Shown in pieces: positions 40,533-51,862 of a stretch of DNA of 64,000 nucleotides (position 1 is the stretch's first letter; every line of letters starts with the position of its first letter). The notes under the pieces were generated by a model that did no database searches, was not told where the DNA came from, and saw only the letters and a list, made by a program, of their open reading frames with translations. The translations under genes were made by a program, and so were the position numbers. Origin of the DNA: Brettanomyces bruxellensis (Eukaryota > Ascomycota > Pichiomycetes > Pichiales > Pichiaceae); contig NC_054690.1 in assembly GCF_011074885.1 (NCBI RefSeq), positions 2,361,001 to 2,425,000 on the forward strand, written 5' to 3'.

Positions 40533-43500
40533 TTGAATTATTGGGAGGTGTTCCGATGTCAGGTAAGAACTTACCGAGTTTCGTCTAATCTTATACTTAT
40601 TGATGGAGGAGCGGGAATTAGTCTTACCGGGCACAAGGAATGGTTACATGATTTTGTACCACTTACAGAATCCGACAATATTCAATCAATAGCCTACGAT
40701 CATTCAACGAAAAATCTAGAGGGTCTAGGCAGGTTGATCTTTAATTATACTGGAAATTTACTCTCAGTTGATGCTTATTATTACGAGGGTGCCCCAACTA
40801 TTCTTTCAGAAGACGATATAAACAAATGTCCAGAGTGCAGTACTCAAATCTATCATCATGACTTCGGAACTACTTCTCAAAGTTATTCGAAGGTTCTAAA
40901 TGTTGGTGAAGAGTGCATACAGCTTATTCAAATCGACAAGCTATGGTATATTCCTGGCGACTACAACCAATTCATTGTTGGCGGTGGTCAAATGGCAATC
41001 AATAATTTACATTTAAAACTAGGACATGCCAATACAAAGCTGATTCGAGACTCTATCTCTCACGGAACGATCTCTGTTTCCAAGGAGGAGAAAAATGAGC
41101 TAAAGCACACAGCGGATCATGGTTGCGCAAGATGCTTACGGGCAAAAGCGAGACGTGCTGATGCAGTCGAATATTCTCGTGATTATTATTTGCGCCCAGT
41201 ACCGTTTGATATGGTTTATACAGATGTTTGTGTTGTCAATCTGCACGCTAAGAAAGGCGACCAAGGTTACTTTGTTACTTTCAAGGACCAGTTTACGAAG
41301 TTCACTACAATTTACTTCCTGGCTCATAAGAATGATGTTACCGCGGCGGTCGCCAAATACTTGGATTGGGTGGAAAATCAGTTCAGCGAACAAGGGTACA
41401 GAGTGCACAAACTCTATTCTGATAAGGGCACTGAATACCTGAACGCTGCAATGAAGACACTTCTTGAGCGAAAAGGTGTGGAACATCATACGACCTCAGG
41501 ATACATGTCGGCATCCAACGGTGTTGCAGAACGGTTGAATTTGACAATAATGAATGACACTCGTGCTATGTTACAGGCTGGAAAAGTTCCTAACGCATTT
41601 TGGAAAGAGGCAGCGTCATATTCTATCTTTATACGCAACCACCTCTACCAGAAGAGCATTGACACTAGTCCAGTAATGGCACTGGGAGTGAAGACTCCAT
41701 TGAAGGCAAAAGGATATACATGTTTTTGGCGAATATTGCGTTGTTACTCAACCTCCGGATTACTTACCCAAGCTTCACACTAGAGGTAATGAAGGAATAT
41801 ATCTAGGATTTGATCCAAACACTTTTGGCTCTCATGTCTTTGTTCCAAACACTCCGGGAGATTTGCGATTTGGCAGTCATGTTTATTCAAGGAGCGTGAG
41901 TTTTCTCAAGACGCCCATGTTGTATGTGGATTACTGCTTGAATCATCGAACTTTGAATGATGACCCTCTTATGGAACTTTATGATCCGCGTTTTCAAATA
42001 TTTGCCGATCTAGAGACAGAGGAAGCACCATTAAGTTGCGACGAAGCAGCATTGCTTGCTGACGATCAGGTTGAAAATGATTTAACATTGTCACCCGCTG
42101 TCGAAAGGACGTCGCGTATCGATTCAAGTATCGACACGAGACCTGCTACCCCTGAAGATGAGTTGATAGACACTCGCCCTAAAGAAAATATTTCAAGGGC
42201 TGGAGCGCTCACTACGTCTTCCCTTGCTAAAGAGGAAATAGAAGCAGAACCTCCTAAGGTTACAGACGATACCGTTGTCATTGATACCTCACCTGGAGAT
42301 ACTCAGTCTTTCCACGAGTCGACGGATCATCCTGGAAATTTAAGTACGGATGAGTCTGACAACGACCCGGACTGGACCCCTGACAACGTCAGTATGCAAG
42401 ACTCTTCTTCCGAGCCTGAGGATTACTCAGATGACGACTCACGTGAGCTGTCTGATGATGAACCTCAGACTAACCAGGCCCCAGACGAAAGAAAGGATGT
42501 AGAAGGTACTTCTCTTTTCGACCTGGATCCAGGAGATCATTCGACTTCCGGAATACACTACAAGAAACTTCCACCCGAGGTAAGGGTCGAGGCGAAGAAT
42601 CCCGGAAAGTCGCTCGTTAGCCAAAATGCTGGTAGGGCTAAGCATCCAAAGCGTTCTCGGAAAAGACGCGAGGGTGCACAGAGCGACAAGTTGAATAAAT
42701 CAAATGGTCGCTCTACTAAAGGTGGTAATACTACTACCAATGGTAGAGCAAATTTTAAACCAACTGTTGTTTCCACTGCAAAGGAGTCAGGGGACTCTTT
42801 GCAAACTTTAAATCCATCGGATAGCTTCGGTAAGCATGTGAAAGTTGGAGTTTCTGATACATGCAAGTTAGATGCACGGACTGAAGACAATCAGAAGCCG
42901 AAGGGTACAGATCCTGTTAAGGCAGGGATCGAACAACGAAAGCATACGGAGCATTCAGTCGCACGCACTATAACATCAGACGACAAGAGCGCTGGCAGTC
43001 AGCTGATGCCAAACTCTTCAATCAAGCAAGCCAAACACGGAGATAAATCACCTCAAGATTACCCACATCCTCCAAGACTCGATTCCGGAAAAACGAGCAG
43101 TGAGACGTCTTCTTCCGTGGCTGGTAAAAAGTCTGAAGTTACATCTTCTAAAGGGAATAGCTTACCATCGTGGCAAGGTCGTAATATGCGTTCATTGAAT
43201 CGACCATTAACTAGAAAACGTCAATTTCATGATGATGGCGATCTGGACCGATATGACAGCACGGTGCCACCGATCGGCACAGGTAGATCTAGGCTGAAAG
43301 CAAAAGGCCGCTGGCGTTATGCGGTTAAACACAAGAAGCTCAAGGTCACCCAAGTGTTGCTAAGTGATGTTCACCTGGCAGTTACACCAAGTAGCTACAA
43401 GAAGGCGATAAGCAGTAATGATGGAGCTGCAAAGTGGAAAGCAGCAATTGCTGATGAGTTTAACTCTCATCGGAAACATTGCACCTGGGATCCCAAACCT

Positions 43501-45043
43501 ATTATTACAGATGATCCTAGAATTTTGAGCCGGACGGTCTCCACAGGTTGGGTCTTCAACATCAAGTCAGATGGTCGGTTCAAAGCGAGACTCGTTGCTC
43601 ACGGCGACCACCAGAAGGAGTCAACATACACCTTGACTTTTTCCCCGACACTTCGACCTGAGATCATGAGGAGCATTCTTGCTCTTATTGCTACACAACA
43701 CTGGTTCATGGCACAGTTTTGATGTTAAAACGGCTTATCTTAATAGTCCAATTGATACCGAATTGTACATCTATCAGCCACAGGGCTATCATAGTTCTGT
43801 CAAACCTTCCGATGTATCAACCGGTAAGAGGGTGGTGTACAGGCTTAACAAAGCCTTATATGGTCTCAAGCAATCTGGAAAATTATGGCACGAGACAATC
43901 AAGGCATATTTGGCTAAGATTGGATTTGAATATTCGAGCCCATTTCCTTCCACATACATTCATAAAGATGTCAAGGGAAAAACAGATTGCGTGGTTGGTC
44001 TATTTGTGGATGATATTATTATAGGTGCATCGACCAAATCTATTCTTGAGAAGGTCACTAAGCACTTACAGAAAGCTTATGAATTAAAGATCATCGAACA
44101 AGATCCAAAGACATATGTTCAAAGATTTTTAGGTATAGATCTTAAGGTGGAGAGACTTAAAAATGGTCGTGTTGGAAGAATTAGTTTATGTCAGTCCTCT
44201 TACATTGAAGAGTTTGTTGAGAAACTGAAGATTGAGATGACACGAAAATGCGCTACACCGTTGAGTCCTAACTTTTATTTTGATATGGATCAACACCCGT
44301 TGAAATTAACTCAAGAGGAATTGGATAAAAGAGTTACGGATTATAGACGCAAGATTGGTTGTTTACTTTATGTCTCTACTATGACTCGACCAGACATTGC
44401 TTATGCAGTTGATTATTTAGCAAGATTCTCTACTTATCCACATGATTTAGTAAGAGAACAGGTGATTCACACAATTCGATATCTCTATTTTTCGAGATTC
44501 AGGACAATTGTTTATCAGAACACTGACGCCGATAAGCTTAATCATCTAATTTGCTATTCGGATAGTGACTATGCGCAAGATCCAATTACTCGTCAATCGA
44601 TGAATGGTTATTTTATCATGTTTGCTAATGCGCCAGTTCATTGGAGAAGTCACTACACTCCACTGGTGTGCAAGTCTTCTACCGAAGCTGAATTACAAGC
44701 CATCAATTTCTTAACTGATGAGTTAGAATGGTTCCATCCTTTGATGAAATTTATTTCTGCTTATCAAGGAAAGGTTCATTGTCCTGAGTTACTAGTCGAC
44801 AACAAGTCTGCCATAGATACAATAGTCTTCGGTAATTTTTCGCCGAAGGCAAAGCCATATGCAGTCAGGCTTAAATGTCTTGAAGAGAGATTTAATCGAA
44901 AGAAGTTTGTCATCAGGCATGTTGGCACAGAAAACCAATTAGCTGATTTGCTTACTAAACCAATAACTATCAAGGTCATGGATAAACTAAGGCACATGCT
45001 TATTCAGATGTTACAAATCAAGGGAGCGTGTCGGAACCTATGA
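40533..45043 (+). pseudogene. pol (protease-integrase-RT-RNase H), two frameshifts
   Basis: Three overlapping or adjacent frames cover one pol. Frame A (40533-41783) has a protease-like LILIDGGAG with Asp24, then the integrase zinc region (HLKLGH...CARC) and catalytic D, D, E in YTDV, SDKGTEY and NGVAERLN. Frame B (41863-43722, useful from about 41720) has the end of integrase, a long acidic Ser/Thr-rich linker and the first part of RT (KWKAAIADEF, TGWVFNIK, ARLVAHGD). Frame C (43679-45043) has FDVKTAYLN, LYGLKQS, the FVDD catalytic box and RNase H with CYSDSDYAQD, STEAELQA and VDNKSA. Frameshifts are near 41720 and 43700. Frame C ends inside the 3' LTR. Confidence 0.93.
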
Positions 45044-45587
45044 GTTATAATAATGTTTCATATGTTAATAACGCATAAAGGTTCAACTGGTATTTGATTT
45101 ATAATATGTGAATCAAATTAATGTTCAGACAGATAGAAGAAATAATTCGCGGGGAAATTTTTCCTGTGAAATAAATTTCTCCCTAATCTACTTTCGGCTG
45201 AGAATGACCTATTCCACTTCTGCGGAAAAATATCTCTTATATGTATGTACTACTTTTTCCTTATATACTATGTGTCTCTTAGAAGAGACGACGACTTTAT
45301 TGTGTAATTTGCAATACATATTCATATAAGGAAATCCATCTTGAAGTGAACCTTCAGCTGAAACCAAGAGTAACCTTCGGGTTCTCGCTGGATTACAAAC
45401 GTGTTCATAAGGACCCTATTTTGTTATGAGGGTCATTCTATGCAACAGAAGTCTTTTCTATATCCGAACTATATGGCCAATCCCGTTCATAACCTTGGGC
45501 ATCTGCGCGCTCGGTAGTGCTACGGCACAGAGATATGTGAGCAATTAAGTAGATACAAATGTCACACGGGATTTATATACTCTGACA
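45029..45587 (+). repeat. 3' LTR (559 bp)
   Basis: Nearly identical to the 5' LTR. Preceded by the purine-rich tract at about 45020-45028 and followed by the TTATT duplication. Confidence 0.95.
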
Positions 45588-45705
45588 TTATTAGTTCTAT
45601 TAAAGAAGGAGTTTGATAGCTAAAGCCCGGGAGTAACTCATAAGGTCTCTCTTAACTCCGACAATATTCTCCATAAATTTACAAAAAAATTAAACGAAGA
45701 AAAAT

Positions 45706-45706
45706 N
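45706..45706. other. Ambiguous base N
   Basis: The only undetermined base seen in the window, 119 bp after the retrotransposon end in an A-rich stretch. Confidence 0.99.
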
Positions 45707-45767
45707 AAATTTCATATGATAAAATTTATAGTATAAATTGTAATTCTCACAATCCTAGATTGTGTTT

Positions 45768-45839
45768 GCACGTGTAGCTCAGTGGTAGAGCATCAGATTG
45801 CAAATCTGTGGGTCCCCGGTTCAATTCCGGGCACGGGCT
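45768..45839 (+). tRNA. tRNA-Cys (GCA)
   Basis: 72-nt cloverleaf without intron. D stem GCTC/GAGC, anticodon loop TTGCAAA giving GCA, T arm CCCGG-TTCAATT-CCGGG, and the discriminator base T (U73) typical of Cys tRNAs. Box A (TAGCTCAGTGG) and box B (GGTTCAATTCC) are present. The acceptor stem pairs except A3 with G70, and the first anticodon-stem pair is T-T. The Ty1/copia element lies just upstream. Confidence 0.95.
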
Positions 45840-45842
45840 TAC

Positions 45843-45853
45843 TTTTTTTTTTT
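45843..45853 (+). terminator. Pol III T-run terminator
   Basis: Eleven T residues three bases past the tRNA gene. Confidence 0.9.
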
Positions 45854-46464
45854 AACCCGAAAAGCTGGAATCGTGGTGCCTGTATTTGATTCAGGTGCAT
45901 ACGTACCGCTTGGAAATTGGTTGCCTTCATTTTTATTGAACGATTGTATGGGAGGGTTACAAGAACTGATATGTCGAACTTTAATCTATTAACAGACTGA
46001 TATGAATGGCCAGGAGTATGGTCGTGCAAGAAACAATTTACACGTGAAATATCGCAATAGGGCAATTCTATAGAAATAAAGTACTCTTTTGGATATTACG
46101 GTAAAAGAAGTTTATGACTCCAGATGCTATTGAAGTTGTTAACAAACAAAAATAACAACCATACACGATGGATGAGCAAACAGAATAATATTACATTGAA
46201 GCAATTATATTTATAGTGTACTATTGAAAATATGTCTGGCCTATTAATTACTTTTTGTAAGCACTACCAGGTCCCACAATTTTTTAGGGACCTTGCACAA
46301 TTCAAAATATAAGTATATATATATGTACATACGGAAGTGTAGTAAAATTTACAGTTTGAGTTTGTCAACCTCATTTGGATTCTCTTTTATTTGGTTATTA
46401 CTTTGGCATCATTAATTCATTTGTAAATAGGGTTATTGGATAAACAGAAAAGTAGATACTCAAC
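45854..46464. other. Intergenic region, tRNA to PRX1
   Basis: 611 bp with a TATATATATA stretch near 46314-46323, some 140 bp before PRX1, which could be its TATA element. No other gene seen. Confidence 0.55.
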
Positions 46465-47211
46465 ATGTTCGCATGCTCAATTCTCAGAACAACCGTTAAG
46501 AAAGTTCCGGCTATAAACACTATCCGATTACTTTCATTTAATGCGGCCAAGCAGCCAAAAATCAGAATTGGATCGAAGGCACCAAATTTCGAAGCCCCTT
46601 CTACGGTTGGTAAGCTTAATTTTTACAATTATCTTGGCGACTCGTGGGGTATTCTTTTTTCACATCCGGCCGATTTCACACCTGTGTGCACGACTGAATT
46701 GGGTGCATTTGCAGCAAAGAAGCCAGAGTTTGATGCAAGAAATGTGAAATTGCTTGGCCTTTCCGTTGATCCATTGGAGAGACATTCGAAATGGGTGGGA
46801 GACATAGAAGATATCTCTTTGGGAGGAAAAAAATTCAACTTCCCAATTGTGTCAGATAGCACAAAGCAAGTTGCATATTTGTACGATATGCTCACGGAGG
46901 ATAATTTTAAGAAGATTACTTCGGGCCCCGTTACAACTATTAGGTCTGTTTTTATTATTGACCCCAAGAAAACAGTTCGCTTGATTATGACGTATCCACC
47001 TTCCGTTGGCAGAAATACCGACGAAGTTTTGCGGGTTGTGGATTCGTTACAGGTTGGTGATAAGTTGCATGTTGTTACCGGCGTGAACTGGAAAAAGGGA
47101 GATGATGTCATCATCCCACCATCACTTTCGAACGAGGACGCTAAAGCCAAGTTTGGTAGTTTCAAGGTGGTTAAGCCATATTTAAGATACACTTCTCCCG
47201 GAAAGAACTGA
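46465..47211 (+). CDS. PRX1: Mitochondrial 1-Cys peroxiredoxin
   Basis: Reduces hydrogen and alkyl peroxides in the mitochondrion with one peroxidatic cysteine. 248 residues. The first 30 form a presequence rich in Arg, Lys and Ser without acids (MFACSILRTTVKKVPAINTI). The active site HPADFTPVCTTELG has Cys75. Prx6-class features follow: DPLERHSKW, a later SVFIIDPKKTVRL and the C-terminal dimer region with WKKGDDVIIPPSLSNEDAK. No resolving cysteine is seen in the C-terminal domain, which fits the 1-Cys class. Length and layout match S. cerevisiae Prx1. Confidence 0.96.
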   Translation: MFACSILRTTVKKVPAINTIRLLSFNAAKQPKIRIGSKAPNFEAPSTVGKLNFYNYLGDSWGILFSHPADFTPVCTTELGAFAAKKPEFDARNVKLLGLSVDPLERHSKWVGDIEDISLGGKKFNFPIVSDSTKQVAYLYDMLTEDNFKKITSGPVTTIRSVFIIDPKKTVRLIMTYPPSVGRNTDEVLRVVDSLQVGDKLHVVTGVNWKKGDDVIIPPSLSNEDAKAKFGSFKVVKPYLRYTSPGKN

Positions 47212-48644
47212 AAGTACATGATCGTTTAGACCATTTTTTGTACCATATTCTCCCTGTTGCTAAGGAAGTTTGATCTTATGGTTGGTTCTCTTATTTATAT
47301 TTAAATTATATTCCATCAAGTTAATTAAAAAAAGTAGGTAACTGTAGATAGAGAAAGGCTTGAAGGCGTATAGTTAAAAATCAGAAATATAATATATCAC
47401 GGTGTATATTATATACTTTCAAGAAATTTTAACTAGTGAATATAAAAAAAATAACCCTGCGTTGGGATAAATTTACCAAAGCAACCTTTTCAACTATTCA
47501 AAAAAACTCTATTCGCCTTATTATTCTGAAAGCTTCCGATAATTTGGAAATTTTGTATAATAATATGGGTGTGGCAATGATTTTGACAGGAAAGTAATAT
47601 AAAGAAAAGACCTTATTGGACGATTGGTCAAGGACTAATGTCAAAGCTATTTTTTTGCACAACGCGAACCCATCGGACTCCATTTTATCAGTGTACATCC
47701 AAACATTCATATAGCGTATACACTTTCAGATATTTAGTAAAAAATAATCCTTTTACGAGCTTAATTAATTACAAGCATGCATGATAAAATCCTATCACAT
47801 TGTACATCTTTGATTAAGATTGTATTCTCGGGTCTCCAAAAGCAGCTTATCACAAAGCACGAATAATATAAAATGCCACATTTTGTTGTCTAATTAAGAT
47901 TAATATTATCACACAAAACATTACAAATTGCACTTACGAGATATTCATTCTTCAGAGAAAACTTCATTATCCACATTAATGACCCATTATACATAATAAT
48001 AACACGTGACACTGCCATATTCTGTAAAGCATCTTTGAACTCTTATTTTGCTTTGCGTCTGTAAGTTTTAACGTAAGTGCGGCAGATTTTCTGACAATAC
48101 GCATGTAAATCGAGCTTTTCTTACCCCGTCGGAAGCGACCAAGTTCGAATTTTACTCTCTAACGGTTTATGCAAAAATGAATCCTTTCGCTGCGATTTAA
48201 CTTTGATATTCTCAATAGCTATCGAATATTCAATAAAGTAAAATATACTTCGATTTCCTTATTTTCCAACCACCTTTAATTTAAAAACGGAAAGCGATAA
48301 TGATCATATTCAATCTGGACTAGCAAGTAGAAGCAAAGATAAAGTTCAAGAAGGTGAAAATTAGACAAACAAAAAAAAAATACCATTGATACCTTTCAAA
48401 CGAAAATATTAGTTCCGTTGTGAAATTCTCCCACCGGCCGTAGAGATCAGAAAACTATTATTACTATTCTTCTTTCTTTAATCTATTCAAGGAATTCGCG
48501 TTTTCCAGTACAAGTACGTAAATAGTCAATCCTGGATCTGCGAGAACTATTTTCTGGCTATATACGTTTATTTATTTGGTCTTACTACACTCCAAAATCA
48601 GATTTAAACAACCCAAGTGCAAAGATCATTTCAGCAAATAAAAA
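47212..48644. other. Long upstream region of the zinc-cluster gene
   Basis: 1.43 kb, AT-rich, no supported gene. The long promoter and A-run leader before 48645 suggest extended regulation of the transcription factor. Confidence 0.55.
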
Positions 48645-51485
48645 ATGGACCAAGCTCAGTTAATGAGTGGGACAGACACAAATATTTCCAATGCATCACA
48701 ACAAGAGCAAAGACCTGGACCTTCGGTAGTACCTGTAAAACATTCAAGGAAAGTTGGTCGTCCATCCAAGCGAAAACAAGTAAAAATGTCGAAATCTCAG
48801 AAGACGGAGAGAACAGAAAAACGGAAGGCGACAGAATCCATATACTCTGGGTCTAAAACTTCAAAAAAGAAGAAAGAAGAAAACCAGAGAAAACCACATG
48901 CAGCGGCTGGCCATCGTCCAGTAACATCTTGTACACATTGCAGACAACACAAAATTAAATGCAACGCATCGGAAAGTTTTCCAAGACCATGCACACGTTG
49001 TGAACGGATGGATTTAAAGTGCGAAATAGATCCAGAATTTCGTCCAAAGAAGGGATCACAAATTCAGTCTTTACGTAATGATGTGGAAGAGCTCAGACAT
49101 AAAATAGAGCTCCTCACTAAGAACGAAAGTTTAATAGCAGAAGCTTTACAGAAGGCAAATTCTTTACCGCCTAATCATGCATCATTTCAAAATATGATTA
49201 ATGATGTGTCCAAAACTCCTTCTAGTGAACGTGCTGGATGTGCTAATGTTGGAAGGCTGAACGCCCCATCAGAAAATGTTAGTGATATGCATAATCTTCC
49301 CATAAATTATAATTTGAATAATTCTTCCATGGGTTCTCAGACAAGTAATATTGACAAAACAGCAGATAATATCGATGACCATCCAGTATCACATCAAACA
49401 GCCATGGTCACACCAATAAATATGAATCCTCTTCTCAGAACAATCAAACCTGGTGAACATATATCCGAGTTTAGACTAGGAGACGTCAAAATTAGCGTTC
49501 AGAAAGTAGACGAACTTCATGACAGATTTATTAAAAACTACCTTCCGTACTTACCAATTATGATTTCAGATAATGCTACAGATCTTTATCACCAGTCCCA
49601 ACTTTTGTTTTGGACTGTCATGTTAACAGCATGTCTTTCGGATCCAGAGCCAACGCTATATGTATCATTGGCTGCACTAATAAAACAGCTGGCAATCGAG
49701 ACATGCTGGATTCGCACTCCTCGATCAACACACATTGTACAGGCCCTTTTAATTTTGGGCACATGGCCTCTTCCAAATCAGAAGGTTTTGGATGACTGCT
49801 CTTATCGTTTTATAGGATTAGCTAAATGCCTTTCGATGCAATTAGGACTTCATAGAGGGAAATTTATTCAGGAGTTTTCTAGAACTCAAGTTGCCCTTCA
49901 GGATGCAGAAAAATGGAGGACACGGACGTGGCTTGCTGTTTTCTTCTGTGAACAGTTTTGGTCCTCGAATCTAGGCCTTCCTCCTTCTCTTCGTGCCGAC
50001 TACTTTTTAGAAAAAGCACGTTTGGATCAAACTCTACCCAAGAACTTTCGTTGTCTTCTCAGCCTTGCCATATTCCAGTCGAAACTCGTGAATGTAATGG
50101 GTTTGAACGTAACAAGCCCTGATGGATTGATGGAACCAAGAAATAGAGCCGGTGCATTGTCTATTCTGGAGGGTGAGCTTAATAGGTTGGCCTTTAAGCT
50201 TCAAATTGATGACAGTGTTGTTGAGATATATTTCCTTTACGTGCGATTGATGGTTTGCTTATTTGCTTTCCTTCCAGGGACACCAAGCGAGGATCAGATC
50301 AAATATGTTCAAGAGGCCCATACCTCTGCAACAAGAATTGTGACGCTGGTTTCCAAACTTCTGGAAAAAATGCAGTTGACAGAATGTCCTATATATGTAA
50401 GACATTCCGTGACCACGGCAGCATTCATTCTTTTCAGACTTCAGTTAACGGAGTACCTACCGTCTAAATATGTTGATTCTGCTAGACAGTCTGTTGTCAC
50501 CGTGCATCGACTGTTTAGAAATATGCTTGCTGCATGGAAAGATGTCAATAACGATATCAGTCGTACTGCAACTGTTTTAGAGAAATTGAATTTTGTGATC
50601 ATTACCCATCCCGAACTTTTCACGGGGGAAGAAGGTATAATTGCAAGAATGAGATCCCATTTGACTGGATCCTTATTTTACGATCTTGTTTGGAACATTC
50701 ACGAGGCCAGAAGAAGATTTATTGTCGATCAACAGAACAAGAAGGAAGGAAAGTTTGTAGAATCAGAAGAAGTGCAAAATGCAAAGAAAAAGGCAAAACC
50801 TCTTCCCTTTTACAATCAAATAACCAAGGAAGACTTTAAGACAATTACAACGACAACTCCAGATGGCACAACAGTGACAACTTTGGTACCAACAGACCAG
50901 GCTATAACAAATGCTAAGGCTTCTGCAACTGCTGCAGGTTTAGCAAAGCCTGATCAGATTAATGGAATACCATTGGCAATGCTAGAGTCTACCGGATCAT
51001 TAGGCGGACTTGGATCCTCTGGAATGATATCTCAAGCGAAAAATCACTCTAAACGGAAGGGACGTAAATACAAGAAGAAGAAGGGGCAGGCAACTATGTC
51101 AAATTATGGCGTAAGAGCTGAGAATTCACAAGGGCAGTCTAAGTTTTCCGGGATACAAAGTATACCTTCTGTTACTGGAACATCGATGGCTGCAGGCGTT
51201 AATGGCATGGTTCCACCACCACTTTTCCCCACAAATTCTGGCTATACAATTAACGGAAAGAAAACCAGCACTGTAGGCTCTTCAAATGTCAGTACCGGAA
51301 GCTCAACTTCATCAAACACACCGACAAATAGTTTTTCCGCAGGAAGAACACCACCTGCACAAAATTCGAATTTGAATGATATGTTTATTGACTCAATATT
51401 CCAGCAGCAGGGAGGTGACAACTGGACAGAAAATGGTGACGACTTTCTTGGATGGTTTGATATGAATATGTCTCCAGAGTTTTAA
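48645..51485 (+). CDS. LEU3: Zn2Cys6 transcription factor, Leu3-like
   Basis: Nuclear regulator of 946 residues. A basic N-terminus leads to a zinc cluster at about 97-127 with spacing C-x2-C-x6-C-x9-C-x2-C-x6-C (SCTHCRQHKIKCNASESF...). The linker KKGSQIQSLRNDVEELRHKI follows as a coiled-coil dimer helix. The fungal transcription-factor middle domain is at about 290-650, then a Thr/Ser- and Lys-rich region, and an acidic-aromatic end (GDDFLGWFDMNMSPEF) that could be the activation domain. The CNASE-type cluster, the x9 loop and the FRPKKGSQ linker resemble Leu3 of non-Saccharomyces yeasts, the alpha-isopropylmalate-responsive regulator of branched-chain amino-acid genes. Orthology is likely but not certain. 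Confidence 0.85.
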   Translation: MDQAQLMSGTDTNISNASQQEQRPGPSVVPVKHSRKVGRPSKRKQVKMSKSQKTERTEKRKATESIYSGSKTSKKKKEENQRKPHAAAGHRPVTSCTHCRQHKIKCNASESFPRPCTRCERMDLKCEIDPEFRPKKGSQIQSLRNDVEELRHKIELLTKNESLIAEALQKANSLPPNHASFQNMINDVSKTPSSERAGCANVGRLNAPSENVSDMHNLPINYNLNNSSMGSQTSNIDKTADNIDDHPVSHQTAMVTPINMNPLLRTIKPGEHISEFRLGDVKISVQKVDELHDRFIKNYLPYLPIMISDNATDLYHQSQLLFWTVMLTACLSDPEPTLYVSLAALIKQLAIETCWIRTPRSTHIVQALLILGTWPLPNQKVLDDCSYRFIGLAKCLSMQLGLHRGKFIQEFSRTQVALQDAEKWRTRTWLAVFFCEQFWSSNLGLPPSLRADYFLEKARLDQTLPKNFRCLLSLAIFQSKLVNVMGLNVTSPDGLMEPRNRAGALSILEGELNRLAFKLQIDDSVVEIYFLYVRLMVCLFAFLPGTPSEDQIKYVQEAHTSATRIVTLVSKLLEKMQLTECPIYVRHSVTTAAFILFRLQLTEYLPSKYVDSARQSVVTVHRLFRNMLAAWKDVNNDISRTATVLEKLNFVIITHPELFTGEEGIIARMRSHLTGSLFYDLVWNIHEARRRFIVDQQNKKEGKFVESEEVQNAKKKAKPLPFYNQITKEDFKTITTTTPDGTTVTTLVPTDQAITNAKASATAAGLAKPDQINGIPLAMLESTGSLGGLGSSGMISQAKNHSKRKGRKYKKKKGQATMSNYGVRAENSQGQSKFSGIQSIPSVTGTSMAAGVNGMVPPPLFPTNSGYTINGKKTSTVGSSNVSTGSSTSSNTPTNSFSAGRTPPAQNSNLNDMFIDSIFQQQGGDNWTENGDDFLGWFDMNMSPEF

Positions 51486-51862
51486 AGTGTGCGCGCTTCG
51501 GTTTTGATACCGTTTACCTTTTCTTCCCATGTATATTAAATATTTAACTTTATTGTAACAATGCTTCTTTCTTACTACAACATTTTTTGAGGTGTATCAT
51601 GTACTGATGCATCTTGTTTTAAAAGCTCTACTAATGTGAAATAACGCCGACAAAATAAATTCAAGTGATAAACCGTAATGCGATACGGTGCTTTCTAAGG
51701 AAAGGGTATATAATAAGCACTTTGACTAAAAGAGAAAGCTAACAAAACAAACAAAAAAATAGCTCGAACAGGAGAAGGAAGAAGATATGAAAGAAAGCAA
51801 GACAAAAACGATATATATGACTCCTTATAATGGTGCAAAAGCACAAAACCAGAAAATCTTTT
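51486..51862. other. Convergent intergenic region LEU3-like/RAD51
   Basis: 377 bp between two 3' ends; nothing further recognised. Confidence 0.6.

Larger units (their letters stand above)
38672..45592 (+). mobile_element. Full-length Ty1/copia LTR retrotransposon with TTATT target duplication
   Basis: The element spans 38677-45587 (6911 bp), and the stated range adds the TTATT duplication at 38672-38676 and 45588-45592. It carries a 5' LTR, a TGG-starting primer-site candidate at 39237, gag remains, and pol in the order protease, integrase, reverse transcriptase, RNase H. Integrase before reverse transcriptase is the copia order. A purine tract AAGGGAGCG abuts the 3' LTR. The reading frames are broken at several points, so it is not autonomous as written. 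It ends 180 bp upstream of a tRNA-Cys gene, the classic Ty1-type target zone. Confidence 0.96.
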
